Positions 9,580 through 20,173 of a DNA stretch of 64,000 bases are shown piece by piece; the first letter of the stretch is position 1, and the number at the start of each line of letters is the position of its first letter. This stretch comes from Neoscytalidium dimidiatum (Eukaryota; Ascomycota; Dothideomycetes; Botryosphaeriales; Botryosphaeriaceae). The notes below the pieces were generated by a model. It was not told where the DNA came from, did not search any database, and worked only from the letters and a program-made list of their open reading frames with translations. Both the position numbers and the translations under genes were made by a program. The DNA is taken from contig CM074706.1 of the NCBI GenBank assembly GCA_037367355.1, forward strand, positions 186,001 to 250,000, given 5' to 3'.

Positions 9580-12039
9580 ATGGCGTCCCTCGACAGTGAC
9601 GACTTGACCGATCCCGCCGCGTCGTCTAAGAAGCCGTCCTTTGTTCGTGGCCTGTTGCCATGCTTCTCCATCGGCTCCACCCCCAAGGCCCAGGAGGCGG
9701 GCCAGGACGCCGCTTCCGTGCCGCAGCCTGGAAACAAGTACAAGAAGTTCCTCTATCTCACCGGCCTCAGTAGGGCCCCTCCTAAATGGCGCTTGCCTAT
9801 TCTCCTTGGTATTATAATGCTCGTGACCCTCTGCATAGTTCTCTCCGCAGTTCTAAGCGTTGTTTTGTCTCATGAGACTCCACATCCCCTCGGAGGCGGC
9901 CAATCTGCGCCTCCGGAACTGCCTCAGCCTCCCAACTTCAGACCCATTCTGCCGCCTAGCTACCCTTTGGCCGTGAAGAACCCTTATCTATCCGCATGGA
10001 TTCCTGGAGAGGATGCCCTGGAACTGCCTACGCGCAACGTCAAATTCTGGGCCGGTCAGAAGCTTGGCTGGTCTGTTATGGTCTCAGTGGACAACGACAC
10101 GTACAGCTTGATGGGCGTGTCCGACCCGCCTGGCGACGTGCAGCCAGCTCGCGTCGATGGGGCCCAATACACCTCTACGAAGAGCGACTTCTACCTGACT
10201 GCCAGCAATGTCAATTTCACTTTGTCGTTTCTCTCCCCCATCTTCCCCGGTGTCGATGAGACTAGCCTGAGCCAGCAGAGTCTCCCGCTCAGCTTTCTCA
10301 CTGTCACTGCACAGCCCAAGTCGGGCGAGCCAGAAATCAAGATCTACTCGGACATTGGCCATGAATGGCTGGGCGACGAAATTCCGCCGACGCAAATTAG
10401 TTTGTCGAAAACCAGCAATGACAGCACGTTCATGTGGGCCTGGGAGCGTGGAACGACTGCCGTCTACAACGAGACCCACCAAGACATGGCCAAATGGGGA
10501 CAGGTCTTCTACGCATCCACTGAGCAGGACGCTGGTAGTATGACAATGAGCTTTGGTCTGCGCGATGACATTCGGACGAACTTCGTCAGCGGGAAGAATC
10601 TTGATACTCTCAGTGCTCCTGCTCCCACTTGGTCCGGCGGCGGGAACCCTGTGTCTGGCTATGCGCACAATCTAGGGAAGATCAGCAAGGCCACGCACGT
10701 CGTTTTTGGCATCGGCATGACGAGAGAGAAGGGCATAAGGTTTTATGGCCGCGACGAGACTTACCACTATCATGCTAAATATCCGAATGCGGACCAACTC
10801 ATCGACGCCGTGTCGGACGCTTTCAAAGACCTCGAAGCTACCAAGGCCGCCTGCTTGAGCCTGGATGAGAAGACGCTACAAGAGTCGTTGAAGGTCGGTG
10901 GCCAGAACTATTCAGATATCACCACTCTTTCTCTCCGCCAGGTCTTTGGAGCTATGGACATAACCATACCCTTGGAAACCAAGGACACCAGTCAGACCAA
11001 TGTGTGGATGAAGGAGTCTTCCTCTAACGGCGACATTCAGACTCTCGACATCCTCATGCCTGCTGCGCCTATCTTCTATTGGTTGAGCCCTGGTTATATC
11101 CGCCTACTGATCCGGCCCGTCATCGTCTATCTGGAGACGGGCAAGTGGCCGCATGAATGGGCCGTCCACGACCTCGGAGACCGCGGATTTGAGGATGGTG
11201 GATACCCGCGAGCTAATGGTCACGACAACGGGAGAAGCGAGCAAATGCCACTTGAGTCGAGCGGCAACTTGCTGATCATGGCATACATGTACCACAAAGG
11301 CACAACAAACAAGGACGAAGCCGATCGGTTCGCAAACGACCACAAGCCGCTTTTCGCCAAGTACGCCGACTACCTCAGGAAGAACGGCCTTGTTCCGGAA
11401 AAGCAACTATCAACCAATGACGGCCTCGGCCCGATCGCGAATCAGACGAATCTTGCCATCAAGTCCGCCGTTGGCCTGAACGCATATGCTGCTATGTACA
11501 ACGACACCGATGCCCGTACAGCTGCTAAGAGCATGGCCAACAAGATCATCACTCAGGAGTATGGTCTCTCCTCGGACGGGTCGCATCTGACATTCCGCTA
11601 CGGTCGCGACGAATCCTGGTTCATCATGTTCAATCTCTACCCGGACGTACTCCTTGGCCTCGAGACCTTCCCATCAGATATCATCGCCCTGCAGTCGCGC
11701 TATTACCTGAATCTGCACTCTATGGCGCTCGACAGAGGCCACATCGGTATCACTCTCGGTTCTCCAGCCGACTTCGGCTCGACCATGTGGTTCTGCCATG
11801 CTGGCGCTAGTGCCCCGGAAAACGCGCAGTCGGATGTTGGGAAGATGTTCATCGACGACATCCACCGGTTTCTTGCCAACCGCAAAAACGACGTGCCGCT
11901 GGACGATCGGTACTTCGTCAACGGTCCGTACATGGGAATGGCAGGTCCGAAGAAGACGAGGTGGGGGAAGAGTTTTATGGCGAGACCGGTCGTCGGCGGG
12001 CATTTCGCCTTCTTGGCGAGGGCGAGGACGACGACCTGA
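9580..12039 (+). CDS. gtaA: Membrane-anchored glutaminase A-like protein
   Basis: Single exon, 819 residues. Resembles fungal GtaA-type glutaminases (DUF5127, DUF4965 and DUF1793 regions), which hydrolyse glutamine to glutamate outside the cell. Unlike the usual secreted form it has a cytosolic head of about 70 residues and one TM at about 72-97 (RLPILLGIIMLVTLCIVLSA), so it is probably a type II membrane protein. Family landmarks: PLAVKNPYLSAW near 130, WAGQKLGW, DIGHEWLGD, AYMYHKGT, YPDVLLGLETFP and PVVGGHFA at the end. Many N-x-S/T sites lie in the ectodomain. The final few residues (ARARTTT) are unlike the family, where ALM or similar residues follow GGHF, so a frameshift very close to the stop is possible. 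Confidence 0.8.
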   Translation: MASLDSDDLTDPAASSKKPSFVRGLLPCFSIGSTPKAQEAGQDAASVPQPGNKYKKFLYLTGLSRAPPKWRLPILLGIIMLVTLCIVLSAVLSVVLSHETPHPLGGGQSAPPELPQPPNFRPILPPSYPLAVKNPYLSAWIPGEDALELPTRNVKFWAGQKLGWSVMVSVDNDTYSLMGVSDPPGDVQPARVDGAQYTSTKSDFYLTASNVNFTLSFLSPIFPGVDETSLSQQSLPLSFLTVTAQPKSGEPEIKIYSDIGHEWLGDEIPPTQISLSKTSNDSTFMWAWERGTTAVYNETHQDMAKWGQVFYASTEQDAGSMTMSFGLRDDIRTNFVSGKNLDTLSAPAPTWSGGGNPVSGYAHNLGKISKATHVVFGIGMTREKGIRFYGRDETYHYHAKYPNADQLIDAVSDAFKDLEATKAACLSLDEKTLQESLKVGGQNYSDITTLSLRQVFGAMDITIPLETKDTSQTNVWMKESSSNGDIQTLDILMPAAPIFYWLSPGYIRLLIRPVIVYLETGKWPHEWAVHDLGDRGFEDGGYPRANGHDNGRSEQMPLESSGNLLIMAYMYHKGTTNKDEADRFANDHKPLFAKYADYLRKNGLVPEKQLSTNDGLGPIANQTNLAIKSAVGLNAYAAMYNDTDARTAAKSMANKIITQEYGLSSDGSHLTFRYGRDESWFIMFNLYPDVLLGLETFPSDIIALQSRYYLNLHSMALDRGHIGITLGSPADFGSTMWFCHAGASAPENAQSDVGKMFIDDIHRFLANRKNDVPLDDRYFVNGPYMGMAGPKKTRWGKSFMARPVVGGHFAFLARARTTT

Positions 12040-13052
12040 TGCTCGTGGATCTAGTCGCTCAACACACACGTCAGAACCGATTTCTCGATTTCCTTTCAGG
12101 TTTTCACGGAGCTCCGCTGGACAGGAGCTACTACGAAGTTACGTTTTTTTTTTTTTTCTTTTCATCACCGAGTTTTTGGTACCATAGTACAGGAGCATTA
12201 GCGCGGCGTTACGATTTCTAGATTAGACGGGAGATATGAGAGAAGAACAGAAGTGGGGAAACCGGGTTGGATGGGGGCTAGTGTTTAATGATACCCCTCA
12301 CAGTTATGGCCTCTAGTTTTCAAAAGGGAAAGGGAGAAGACGCTCCTATGTAGAACTTCACCGCATACCGGGACGGCTAAAATGTAATGGAGAGACAATG
12401 GAAATTTTCAATAGACAGGAAGTGGTACAATACTTAATCCGCCATGGGCTGTACCTTTGATGACTTGATATCTCTTGCGGAAACACTGAAACTTCTCGTT
12501 GGGCGCTAGATGAATTTACATTATGTTGCTGCCAAGGCGACGAGGCCGTTGACATCCGAATGCAAGTGATTGGCATGCTATCTCGGTAGGAGTCTTGAGG
12601 GAGGGATAAGGGTGGACTAAATGTCTTATTTGGCCTATCAATTCCTTGCTTTTACAAATCGCTATGTGCTGTGGAGTCTGCCTTCGTTCACAGGGCAGAG
12701 CGGCGTTATTGCCCGACGATGCTTACTAAGTGCGGGAAACAGGCGCGGCGAGTCGGCACATGTCATGACCGCATCGATTTTTCCGGCACTACATCCGCAT
12801 CGCCAATTGGCATTGCGCAAAAAGTTCTACGCCCTCAACTTCGCTGTACATCCTACCGAATACGCTCATTCTACCGGGTGAGCCCTTCAAGAATTCCGAA
12901 CCCCAGCCCGAGTACGTCGAAGCCGTTTGAGGAGTTTAAAAAGGTTCATCGCGCCGCCTACCAGACTCACACGACTTTCTCACCAACGCGCTCTCCAATC
13001 GCACTCTGAGCCTACAAGACCGTACATACCTACACATAGCCCCCGCCAGACC
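12040..13052. other. Intergenic, 1.0 kb
   Basis: 3' flank of the glutaminase-like gene (a T-run at 12144-12157) and promoter of the next gene. No coding region seen. The last 100 nt are pyrimidine-rich, as expected for a leader. Confidence 0.5.
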
Positions 13053-13724
13053 ATGGCACCCGCGCAAAGCCCAGCCCCGGCGCCGCCCGACGCCCCGGCC
13101 CCGTCCACCGCGACGCTGCCGCCCAAGCAGCGGCCCGACGAGCGCGAGGGCTACGCCAAGCTCACGCACCGCCTGTCCATCTGGCTGCTGATCGCGTGCC
13201 CGGCGATCGCGCTGCTGCCGCCGCGCAAGCTCGACCTCTACACCGTCGGCCTGGGCGGCATGACGCTGGTCGCGGCCGAGCACCTGGCGCGCGAGCGGAC
13301 GGGCCGCACCATCCTGCAGCGCCTGGGCGGCGGCTTCGACGGCGCGGTGCAGCCCGCCGACCACATGCCGACGGAGCGCGCGAGGCAGGTGCAGGAGCTG
13401 CAGCGGAGGGCGAGGGAGGAGCGCGAGGCGTTGCTGCGGTCGCAAGCGGCGGCGGTAGGCCAGGACGGCGAGGAGGAGGAGCGGAGCAAGAGGCAGAGCG
13501 CGCTGCAGCGGGTGTGGATGGGCGGCGAGACGGAGGGGTGGCGCGAGAGGAGGTTGAAGGAGGAGCGCGAGGCCATCGAGGAGGGCAGAGGGTACGGGGA
13601 TCTGATCATGGACCAGATATGGGAGGTGTGGAACTGGGGCAAGGGGAAGACGTCGACGACCGCCGCCGAGGACGACGACATTGCGCGGAACGGCGGGAGC
13701 GGGAGCGGCAGCGGCAAGAATTAG
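13053..13724 (+). CDS. Conserved two-TM fungal protein ('rhomboid-family')
   Basis: 223 codons, one exon. The start chosen is the ATG at 13053 (context gccagaccATGG); the same frame is open further upstream but has no ATG in good context. After a Pro/Ala-rich head there are two hydrophobic segments: LSIWLLIACPAIALLPP (about 45-61) and LDLYTVGLGGMTLVAAEHLA (about 65-84). Then come a charged helix rich in Glu and Arg, and the block RVWMGGETEGWRERRLKEER followed by GYGDLIMDQIWEVWNWGKGK. I recall this C-terminal block from ascomycete proteins annotated as 'rhomboid family membrane protein', but no catalytic GxSG or His of rhomboid proteases is visible, so protease activity should not be assumed. 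The location is possibly mitochondrial. Confidence 0.65.
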   Translation: MAPAQSPAPAPPDAPAPSTATLPPKQRPDEREGYAKLTHRLSIWLLIACPAIALLPPRKLDLYTVGLGGMTLVAAEHLARERTGRTILQRLGGGFDGAVQPADHMPTERARQVQELQRRAREEREALLRSQAAAVGQDGEEEERSKRQSALQRVWMGGETEGWRERRLKEEREAIEEGRGYGDLIMDQIWEVWNWGKGKTSTTAAEDDDIARNGGSGSGSGKN

Positions 13725-14713
13725 GACTCGTCGCCATCCACTTTCCCAACATACAACGGGCCCCCCTCCTCCCAAAGAAGAGCGACGGGCACCTTCATCT
13801 CGCTGAAGGGTGCGGCCCTTCATTACGGTTGCGCAGCTCTCTGAGCACAGACCAGTTGCCGCTGGCGGTCTGTCTGAAGTCCCGCTGAGCGTTCCTGAGA
13901 TGGGGAGGTCGCGTGGGCGCAAACTGGTGTAGGAGATACTGTAGGGCATCACGCGGCGAGCACGCTGTACATATTAATCGCGCGTAAGAGTCTCCGCTCT
14001 TGTTCCTCTTCATCCGACGTCCGCCGCTAACTGATCGGGGCCACCAGCTGTGCGTGCTCTCGAGGACTGAGGGCGGCCGAGCTCGGGCGTTCGTTTTTGT
14101 GAGGGAGCTTGGTCCTCCAATGCGGTCGAGCGTCCTTGTCCCCTATCACCTCCCCCTCTCTCCACCGCCCCTTATCCCGCCAGGCATCAGCACAACTTAA
14201 GTGGGAAGACAACGCGACAAGGGCTTTGTCCCACCCTACGCTTCGCGGGGCCTCTCATTCGTTCGTCCGATGACGGTACTGACGGCGCCGTCGAACATGA
14301 CATCCATCGGTATGCTTCTGCTTTTCCCCTCCCCCGAGATCTCATCTTGCATATGCACATGCACAATCCCGTGGCTTGCGCTTCCCGCACAAGACCCTGG
14401 GCCCCCCCGCGCCGTGCCCTAACCACGCCCCGTCCCTCCCTCCCCAATACCGCCTCTTCCTGTCTCTCTGGCAAGACTTCCGGCTCGGATCGAGGCCGAG
14501 CGCCACGTTCACACGCACAAGTCTTCCGACTGCTTGGTGCCCCACGGGACATCTTCCGGCAACCAGACAAAAGTCCGATTCGCCTAAACTGCATTGAACC
14601 AGCTCAAAACGCGCTCGCGCCTCAGCTTCCCGCTTTCCGCACCATAATTTATATTATTCGCTCAAGCCAAAAAGCCTGACTCTGTGTGTCCCTTGCCAGT
14701 GATTGAAAAGGCC
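13725..14713. other. Intergenic, about 1 kb
   Basis: 3' flank of the small TM protein gene and upstream region of the coiled-coil gene. It is C-rich and pyrimidine-rich. A 'ttgccag' just before the coding start could be an intron acceptor in the 5' leader. No gene seen. Confidence 0.45.
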
Positions 14714-16144
14714 ATGACGCCGTCGTCATCGGCCGAGTCCGCGCGCCCGAAGTCCCTCATCGTGGACACCACCACCACACCACCGTCCGCGTCGCATAAC
14801 GACGCCACCACGTCGCGAAATCAGTCGTCGGCGCAACAGCATCTCGAACTCCCCAAGAGCCCAGCCATGAACAACCGCCTCTCGCTCGACTCGGCGCTCC
14901 TGCGCAAGAACCCCTTCTCGCGCGCCAACGCCAGCACCCTGCAAATCTCGACCGAAGCCGCCAACAGCCTCTCCTCGGGCGACGGTCCGATCAGCGAAGC
15001 TTCCTCCGGCGGCTTGAAGAGCGCGCCGCCCGTCCCGGACTCGTCCAAGCGCCACTCCGCCTCCTTCCCGCTCGCCGACCGCCTGCTGCACACCTTCTCG
15101 TCCTCCATCTCCTCCAACTCCTCCTCCGGCGGCGCGTCCCCCGGGTTCCTGGCGCCCCCGGCCCCCTCCCCTGGCGGCAGGAGCGCCGGTAGCGTCGGCG
15201 GCTGCGACGTCTCGGAGGAGGAAATGCAGGGCCTGCTGGAGCACGTGCGCCGCGCGGAGAACGACCGCATGCGCGCGGAGAGCGAGCTTGCGCGGCGCGA
15301 GAAGGAGCTGGCGCGCGTCAAGAACGAGTTGAGGCGGGCCGAGGGCGAGAACGAGGAGCTGCGCGAGGAGCTGCGCATGGCCATGCAGCGCGTGCGCGCG
15401 CTCGAGGGCACGCTGCGGCCCGGCGACCTGGGCGTGCTGCCGCCGGGGACGCCGGGGAGCATTGAAGGCAGCGGGGCGAACGCGGGTGCGGGGGCGGAGG
15501 CGAACGGCGCGGCGGCGAGGCACGATAGCCTGGAGCCGGTCGGGGCGAGCGCGAAGCCGCGGTCGTCGATGGAGCCGGCGGAGGGCGGCGCGGTAGGAGG
15601 GGAGAGCCCGTATCACGTCGCGAAGGAGGGCGTGTACGCGAGCACCAGCTCGATGGACCTCGTCTCGCCCACGACGCTCACGGCAAACTACAACGCGAAC
15701 GCCGCCGCCAGCCAGCAGAGCCTGCGCCCGCTGTCCTGCTCCGCCGCCATCCCGCAGCCCATGACCACCGCCTTCGGCAACGGCAGCTCCTCCCCGCGCC
15801 TGTCCAACCGGCCCTCCATGATCTCCATCTCCGAGGTCCCCGTCCCGCCGCAGTCGGCGCCCCGCATGGACCACGACGACGGCGGCGCGTACGCCTTCGC
15901 TGGCGGCGCGGGTGCCGCCGGCGAGCAGACGGACGTCGACGACGGCGTGTCGCCGAAGCGCAGGCTCATGCGCCGGAAGGACAAGAAGGGGAGCCATCAC
16001 GACGGCAGCGGCAAGGAGAAGGTCAAGGAGCGCAAGTCGAGCGGCCGTCTGCGGGAGAAGTTCTCGCGCATGTCGTTTTTCGGCGGGAAGAAGGACGACG
16101 GGTCAGCGGCGGAGCCGGTGCCGGGACTGCCGCATGAGGAGTAA
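14714..16144 (+). CDS. Ser-rich coiled-coil protein, unknown
   Basis: 476 codons from the ATG at 14714 (gccATGacg); an in-frame ATG at 14684 lies upstream and is possible. I do not recognise a named family. Residues 1-170 are Ser/Thr/Pro-rich with many SP/TP sites. Residues about 171-232 form a clear coiled coil (starting MQGLLEHVRRAENDRMRAES and continuing with ELARREKELARVKNELRRAE). A disordered Ala/Gly/Ser region follows. The end is basic (PKRRLMRRKDKKGSHH, then KEKVKERKSSGRLREKFSRM). The overall plan, disorder, coiled coil and basic tail, suggests a scaffold or cytoskeletal/signalling adaptor, which is inference only. GC-rich third positions support the frame; the antisense open frame here is a shadow. 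Confidence 0.65.
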   Translation: MTPSSSAESARPKSLIVDTTTTPPSASHNDATTSRNQSSAQQHLELPKSPAMNNRLSLDSALLRKNPFSRANASTLQISTEAANSLSSGDGPISEASSGGLKSAPPVPDSSKRHSASFPLADRLLHTFSSSISSNSSSGGASPGFLAPPAPSPGGRSAGSVGGCDVSEEEMQGLLEHVRRAENDRMRAESELARREKELARVKNELRRAEGENEELREELRMAMQRVRALEGTLRPGDLGVLPPGTPGSIEGSGANAGAGAEANGAAARHDSLEPVGASAKPRSSMEPAEGGAVGGESPYHVAKEGVYASTSSMDLVSPTTLTANYNANAAASQQSLRPLSCSAAIPQPMTTAFGNGSSSPRLSNRPSMISISEVPVPPQSAPRMDHDDGGAYAFAGGAGAAGEQTDVDDGVSPKRRLMRRKDKKGSHHDGSGKEKVKERKSSGRLREKFSRMSFFGGKKDDGSAAEPVPGLPHEE

Positions 16145-16942
16145 GTGGGAGGACAAAAGGATGCGTGTGTTTGTGTGCGCTGTCGGCGCGAGACGATGAT
16201 CGGCCGCTCGCTTTGTACTATTTGCTGTACTACATCCTGTGTGAGATTACATATACCAGGTCTGGGTGGAGGATGGAGTTTCAGGCGTTTTGCTCTCTCT
16301 CGCTCGCTCGCTCGCTCTCTGTGCGTCCGGGGAGGAGATGGGGTTTTCACTGGTCTTTGTTTTCGGGCATCTATACTACCGGAGGCTATCTGTTCTAACG
16401 ACCGCTTACAATCATTTTCTTGTCTTCTAACCATCCTTTTTTTTTTTCGTTCCACCCCTGATGACTTAGAGCTCGTAGACATTTTTTTTCCCCTTTCCGC
16501 CAGAGCCGCAAGGGCTCAACAACATTTTCGCACTCACTTTGAACAAATACAGGCAGACACGAACGACCAGCTGGATGAATACCCCGGTTCGGCATACTAG
16601 AGGTTGGAAATAAAAAGGGGTTTCGAGGCGTTCATTCTCTCTCTCTCTTTCTCTCTCACTTGGAAAAAAGCAAAGCTATTATTCTCTGGCGTAGTTTGTA
16701 ATTTTTAATTTCCTTCGTCGCTCCCTCAAATTCAGGACTCTCCTTGATTAGCAATTAGAATTCATTTTTTTGTTCTCCATCCCATTGATGTGTTGCTTTC
16801 CCTCCTCCCTCCTTCTCCCGTGATTACGTACTAGGCTCACAGCAAGTCGACACGAGCTCGAGCTTTTGCCAGCTCACTGTTGGGTACCGTAATTCCTTCC
16901 AGCGCTCTCGCGCTCCCGACTCAATCGCGGAGATGACTGAAC
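16145..16942. other. Intergenic with pyrimidine tracts
   Basis: 798 nt between convergent genes. It holds a CTCG-rich pyrimidine run (16301-16322), a T-run at 16438-16449 and CT-rich DNA at 16636-16659. These are typical 3'-flank simple sequences. No gene recognised. Confidence 0.5.
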
Positions 16943-18643
16943 TCAGTTATAGCAGTACTCATCCAGGCACGCCGTGCACTCGTCCGCCAGCGCCTCCCCG
17001 GTCTTGGCCAGGATGCCGCACGCCAAGCACGCAGCCCACCGCTCGTCGCCGCCCTGGCTAGCCACCTGCACGCCGTTGGCGATCATATCTGGAAAAAAGA
17101 AACCGACGTCAGCAACCGCTCACTCCCCAGAGGTTCTTCAAAAACGGAAAAAGCAAGAGGGAAGAGAAGAACAAGAAAACTTACCGCTCGTCTCCTCGGC
17201 CGAGTACTGCAGCTTCAGCGTCGCGACGTTGCTGTCGTACGTGAAGTTGTAGTTGGGCAGCCACACGACCGTCAGCGCGGCCGTGTCGTTGCACCCGAAG
17301 AAGGCGGCGCGCGCGTTCAGGCCCTCGCTGACGAACGTCTCGGCGTCCGGGATGGCGGGCAGGCGGGCGGCCAGGCCTTGGGCCTGCGCCTGCACGTACG
17401 TGTTGTGGATCTCGGTGCCGTTGGGCCAGTTGTCGGCCGTGTCGGCGCTGTTGTCGTTGACGAGCAGGACGTCGAGGTCGGCGGCGCGGCGCAGCAGCGG
17501 CCACAGCGGGTCGTTCTGGTCCGACAGGCCGCCGTCGACGAGGTGCAGGTCCTCCTGCGCGGCGACGAGCGACGAGGCCGCGCGCCCGTAGAAGGGGTTG
17601 GGGTACATGGCGAACAGGTCCTGCGTCGCGAGCTCGTGCAGGCGGAGCACGAACGCCGCCAGCTGCTGGCCGACCTCGGTGGCGTTGATGTTGGCCGGGA
17701 TGCAGACCTGGTTGAAGAGCGAGGACGACGTGCCGAGCACGAAGCCCAGGTTGTCGAAGCCCGTCACGCAGCTGCCGTCGTCGGGGGCGGCGCCGTCGGC
17801 GTAGCGCGATCCGAGGTACTTGGTCGGCGTGAAGGCGGCGACGCCGGCGTCCCACGAGCCGAATTCGTACGGCGTGAACTCGTACTGCGTGGCGTCGGCG
17901 GCCGGGTCGCAGTCGCCCTCCCACGTGTCGACGCCGAGCGCGGTGATGATGGGGAAGGGCACGGCGTGCGAGGTGTACTGCGAGTTGGCGGCCACGCCCG
18001 AGAACGTCTTGTTGACGCCGCCGTTGTCGCCGTACAGGAATTGGTAGGAGAGGAGGCGGCCCCACGGGTCGGTCAGGGTCACGTCGAAGCCGGCGGCCTC
18101 CTTCGCGGCGAGGTCGGCGACGATGTCGATGGAGCCGTCCGACGTGTCGGAGAGGAAGAGCGTCTGCTGGAGCCCGGCCGACCAGAGGCCGTCCCGGAGC
18201 GACGACACGGTGGGCCAGTCGTTGCCCGCGAGAGAGGATAGCAGCCACGAGCCGCCGGAGAGGCCGGTCTGGTACGTCAACGCCTGGTACAGTCCGGACG
18301 TCGAGACGTTGCTGTCGCGGGAATCGAGGCCTTGGATCACGCCTCCGCCGACGAGCATGCTTCGGTAGCCACCCCCGCTCGTAGTCAGGCCCAAGGTGGG
18401 CAGGTTGCTGCTGTTGAGGCTTGCGTAAGCCGGATTGGTCTTGGTCAGCCATGCCAGAAGAGCCTCTTGCGCCACCGGCTTCCGCGACGAGATGTAGGCG
18501 GCTTCATCTGAGTTGACGCCCTCCGCAGAGCGAACGACGCCGGTCGTGGGGCAGCTTGCTTCGACCGGAGCGTATGCGGACGCGGCGAGCGCGGCGGTGG
18601 AGAAGAGGAGCGAAAGCGCTCCGAGGTGGAGGGAGGACGTCAT
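16943..18643 (-). CDS. plb: Secreted phospholipase B / lysophospholipase
   Basis: Removes acyl chains from phospholipids and lysophospholipids outside the cell. Two exons, 17185-18643 and 16943-17088, with a 96-nt intron (GTAAGT...CCAG) splitting an Asp codon: 1605 nt, 534 residues. The start MTSSLHLGALSLLFSTAALA is a signal peptide. The cPLA2-like catalytic site is complete: TTSGGGYRSML with Arg94 for the oxyanion hole, GLSGGSW with nucleophile Ser129, and the catalytic Asp in VDGGLSDQND. The terminal exon adds conserved cysteines (CLACGILAK, DECTACLDEYCYN). No hydrophobic GPI tail is seen, so a free secreted form is likely. Many N-glycosylation sites. Confidence 0.92.
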
Positions 18644-19326
18644 GGCCGTTTGAAGAGCGGGGAACGGCTGCAGCGCGCGACGGGTTCTCGCATCTCCGGT
18701 GTAGCTATATATTTCAATTGCTCGTGTAGTAGCGGCCCGCGGAGCTTCGTTCTCAATAGAGAGCTGTCGTCCTATCACTGCCAGGTCCCGCTGCACGCGC
18801 CGGCTAGTGCCATGTCCCGACGCGCACGCGTCAGTGATAGACAAGGATCTATACCTGTTTTGGTGATGAACCTTGGGCGAATCGTGATCAGGAGGGAAAA
18901 AATGGGGACGCAAACCCCGGACATCCCGCTTCGCCCGTTCTTAGCGATGCCGAGCAGTTTGGCCGAAGGGGTCGAGGAGTGAGTGCGTTGGGCGATCAAA
19001 CAGACAATTAGAGCGGGAATACGTATAAAAAGGGCCGAGGTGACGACAACGTTATTATATTATACGAGTGGTAAAAGCAGCCTCGCCAAGGTTTCCAGAA
19101 TCTGGATCTGTCTTCTATGCGGCGGCGCCTCGCCCAATGCATGCTCGATCTATAAGCGGCGAAATGGCAGATATGTAATGGCGAGCGGGTATCTACAGGT
19201 GGAGATCTCCGCCAATATCTTGCAGGCGGCGCTAAGCGAGCGACGGCCGGATGTGAAGCCGTCGAACTCCGGAGCGCGATTTTTCCTTTTTGGGAGTGCT
19301 CCTCGCGAGCTTAGCCGGGTGACGCC
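18644..19326. other. Intergenic, 683 nt (plb promoter side)
   Basis: Upstream region of the phospholipase B gene and 3' flank of erg2. A TATA-like element for plb is given separately. A plus-strand TATAAAAAG at 19024-19032 has no gene downstream in the right position. Nothing else seen. Confidence 0.5.
18706..18712 (-). promoter_or_regulatory. TATA-like element of plb
   Basis: Reads ATATATA on the minus strand, about 65 nt before the phospholipase B start codon, a normal distance for a fungal TATA box with a short leader. Confidence 0.4.
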
Positions 19327-20173
19327 TTACAGCTTCCTCTTCAGAAGATTGGCAATCATCTCGCGGCCGGTGATCCTGGTGGTGGCCCACAGGGTCGGGA
19401 AGTCGAGGGTGCTGCTGAAGGTGTCGGCATAGCCGAAGAAGAGCATGGGCGGGATCCAGCCGCGAGCGTATTCCAAGGCAAAGCATGTCGATTCCATTTT
19501 GTACTGCTTGACGTCGCCGCGGCGCAGGTGGTGCACGCTCCCGGGGGGATACACCTGGTTGTTTACTGACGTCAGCATTCGCGCAGCTTAACTATTTTTT
19601 CTTCTTTTTGCAGCGACGGGCGTTCCAACGCACCTCCGGCTCGTATTCCCCAGGTACGTAAGCAAGCTGGGTGCCGGTCAGGATATTGAAGTAGTCGTCG
19701 GCGGTATGGCGTCCAGTGTGGCCTTCGGTGCCAATGGCAGTGCCTTTCAAGGTCAGTGTCGTCACTTCTTATCATCATTGTGTTCGACCTGAGGGCTTAC
19801 CGAAGATGATCAGGTACTCGGTGATACCTTGGTTCTATCAGCGCATGATCCTGCCCTCCGAAACGATACTCTACTCACTAGCATGGATGATGTACATGGC
19901 ACCCATGGCACCGCCGGCGTTGTTGAAGACCCATTCCTGCTCCAAATTGACAAAGGTTGTAAGGTGGTCGCGGCCGGAGAGCTCGGCGGTGATGTAGTTG
20001 ACGATAGCCCTGGTGTCGTTGCCGTGCTGGGTAATGGCGCGGTTGGCAAGATCGTGGAGGTCCTTGGGGTCGAAGATGTAGAAGGACTCGAGGTTCTTCT
20101 CCAGCCAGGTATAGATGGGCAAGAACAGGGCGGCCAGTACAGCAAGAATGCTGAGGGAGCGGATTGAGGCCAT
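19327..20173 (-). CDS. erg2: Sterol C-8 isomerase Erg2
   Basis: Converts fecosterol to episterol (delta-8 to delta-7 shift) in ergosterol synthesis in the ER; homologous to the sigma-1 receptor and target of morpholine fungicides. Four exons: 19879-20173, 19801-19827, 19634-19743 and 19327-19554, total 660 nt, 219 residues, the usual length. Exon 2 is only 27 nt. An N-terminal TM lies at about 5-22. Family blocks are all present: [105 protein letters not shown] and [13 protein letters not shown]. No lesion is seen. Confidence 0.95.

Noticed and set aside
14726..16000. 424-codon antisense open frame under the coiled-coil gene
   Set aside because: High GC at third positions removes stops from the opposite strand; composition is Arg/Gly/Ala noise with no domain.
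17181..18452. 423-codon second frame inside the phospholipase B gene
   Set aside because: Shadow of a GC-rich real gene whose own frame has complete catalytic motifs.
19021..19032. Plus-strand TATAAAAAG downstream of erg2
   Set aside because: No plus-strand gene begins within a reasonable distance; probably chance in AT-rich DNA.
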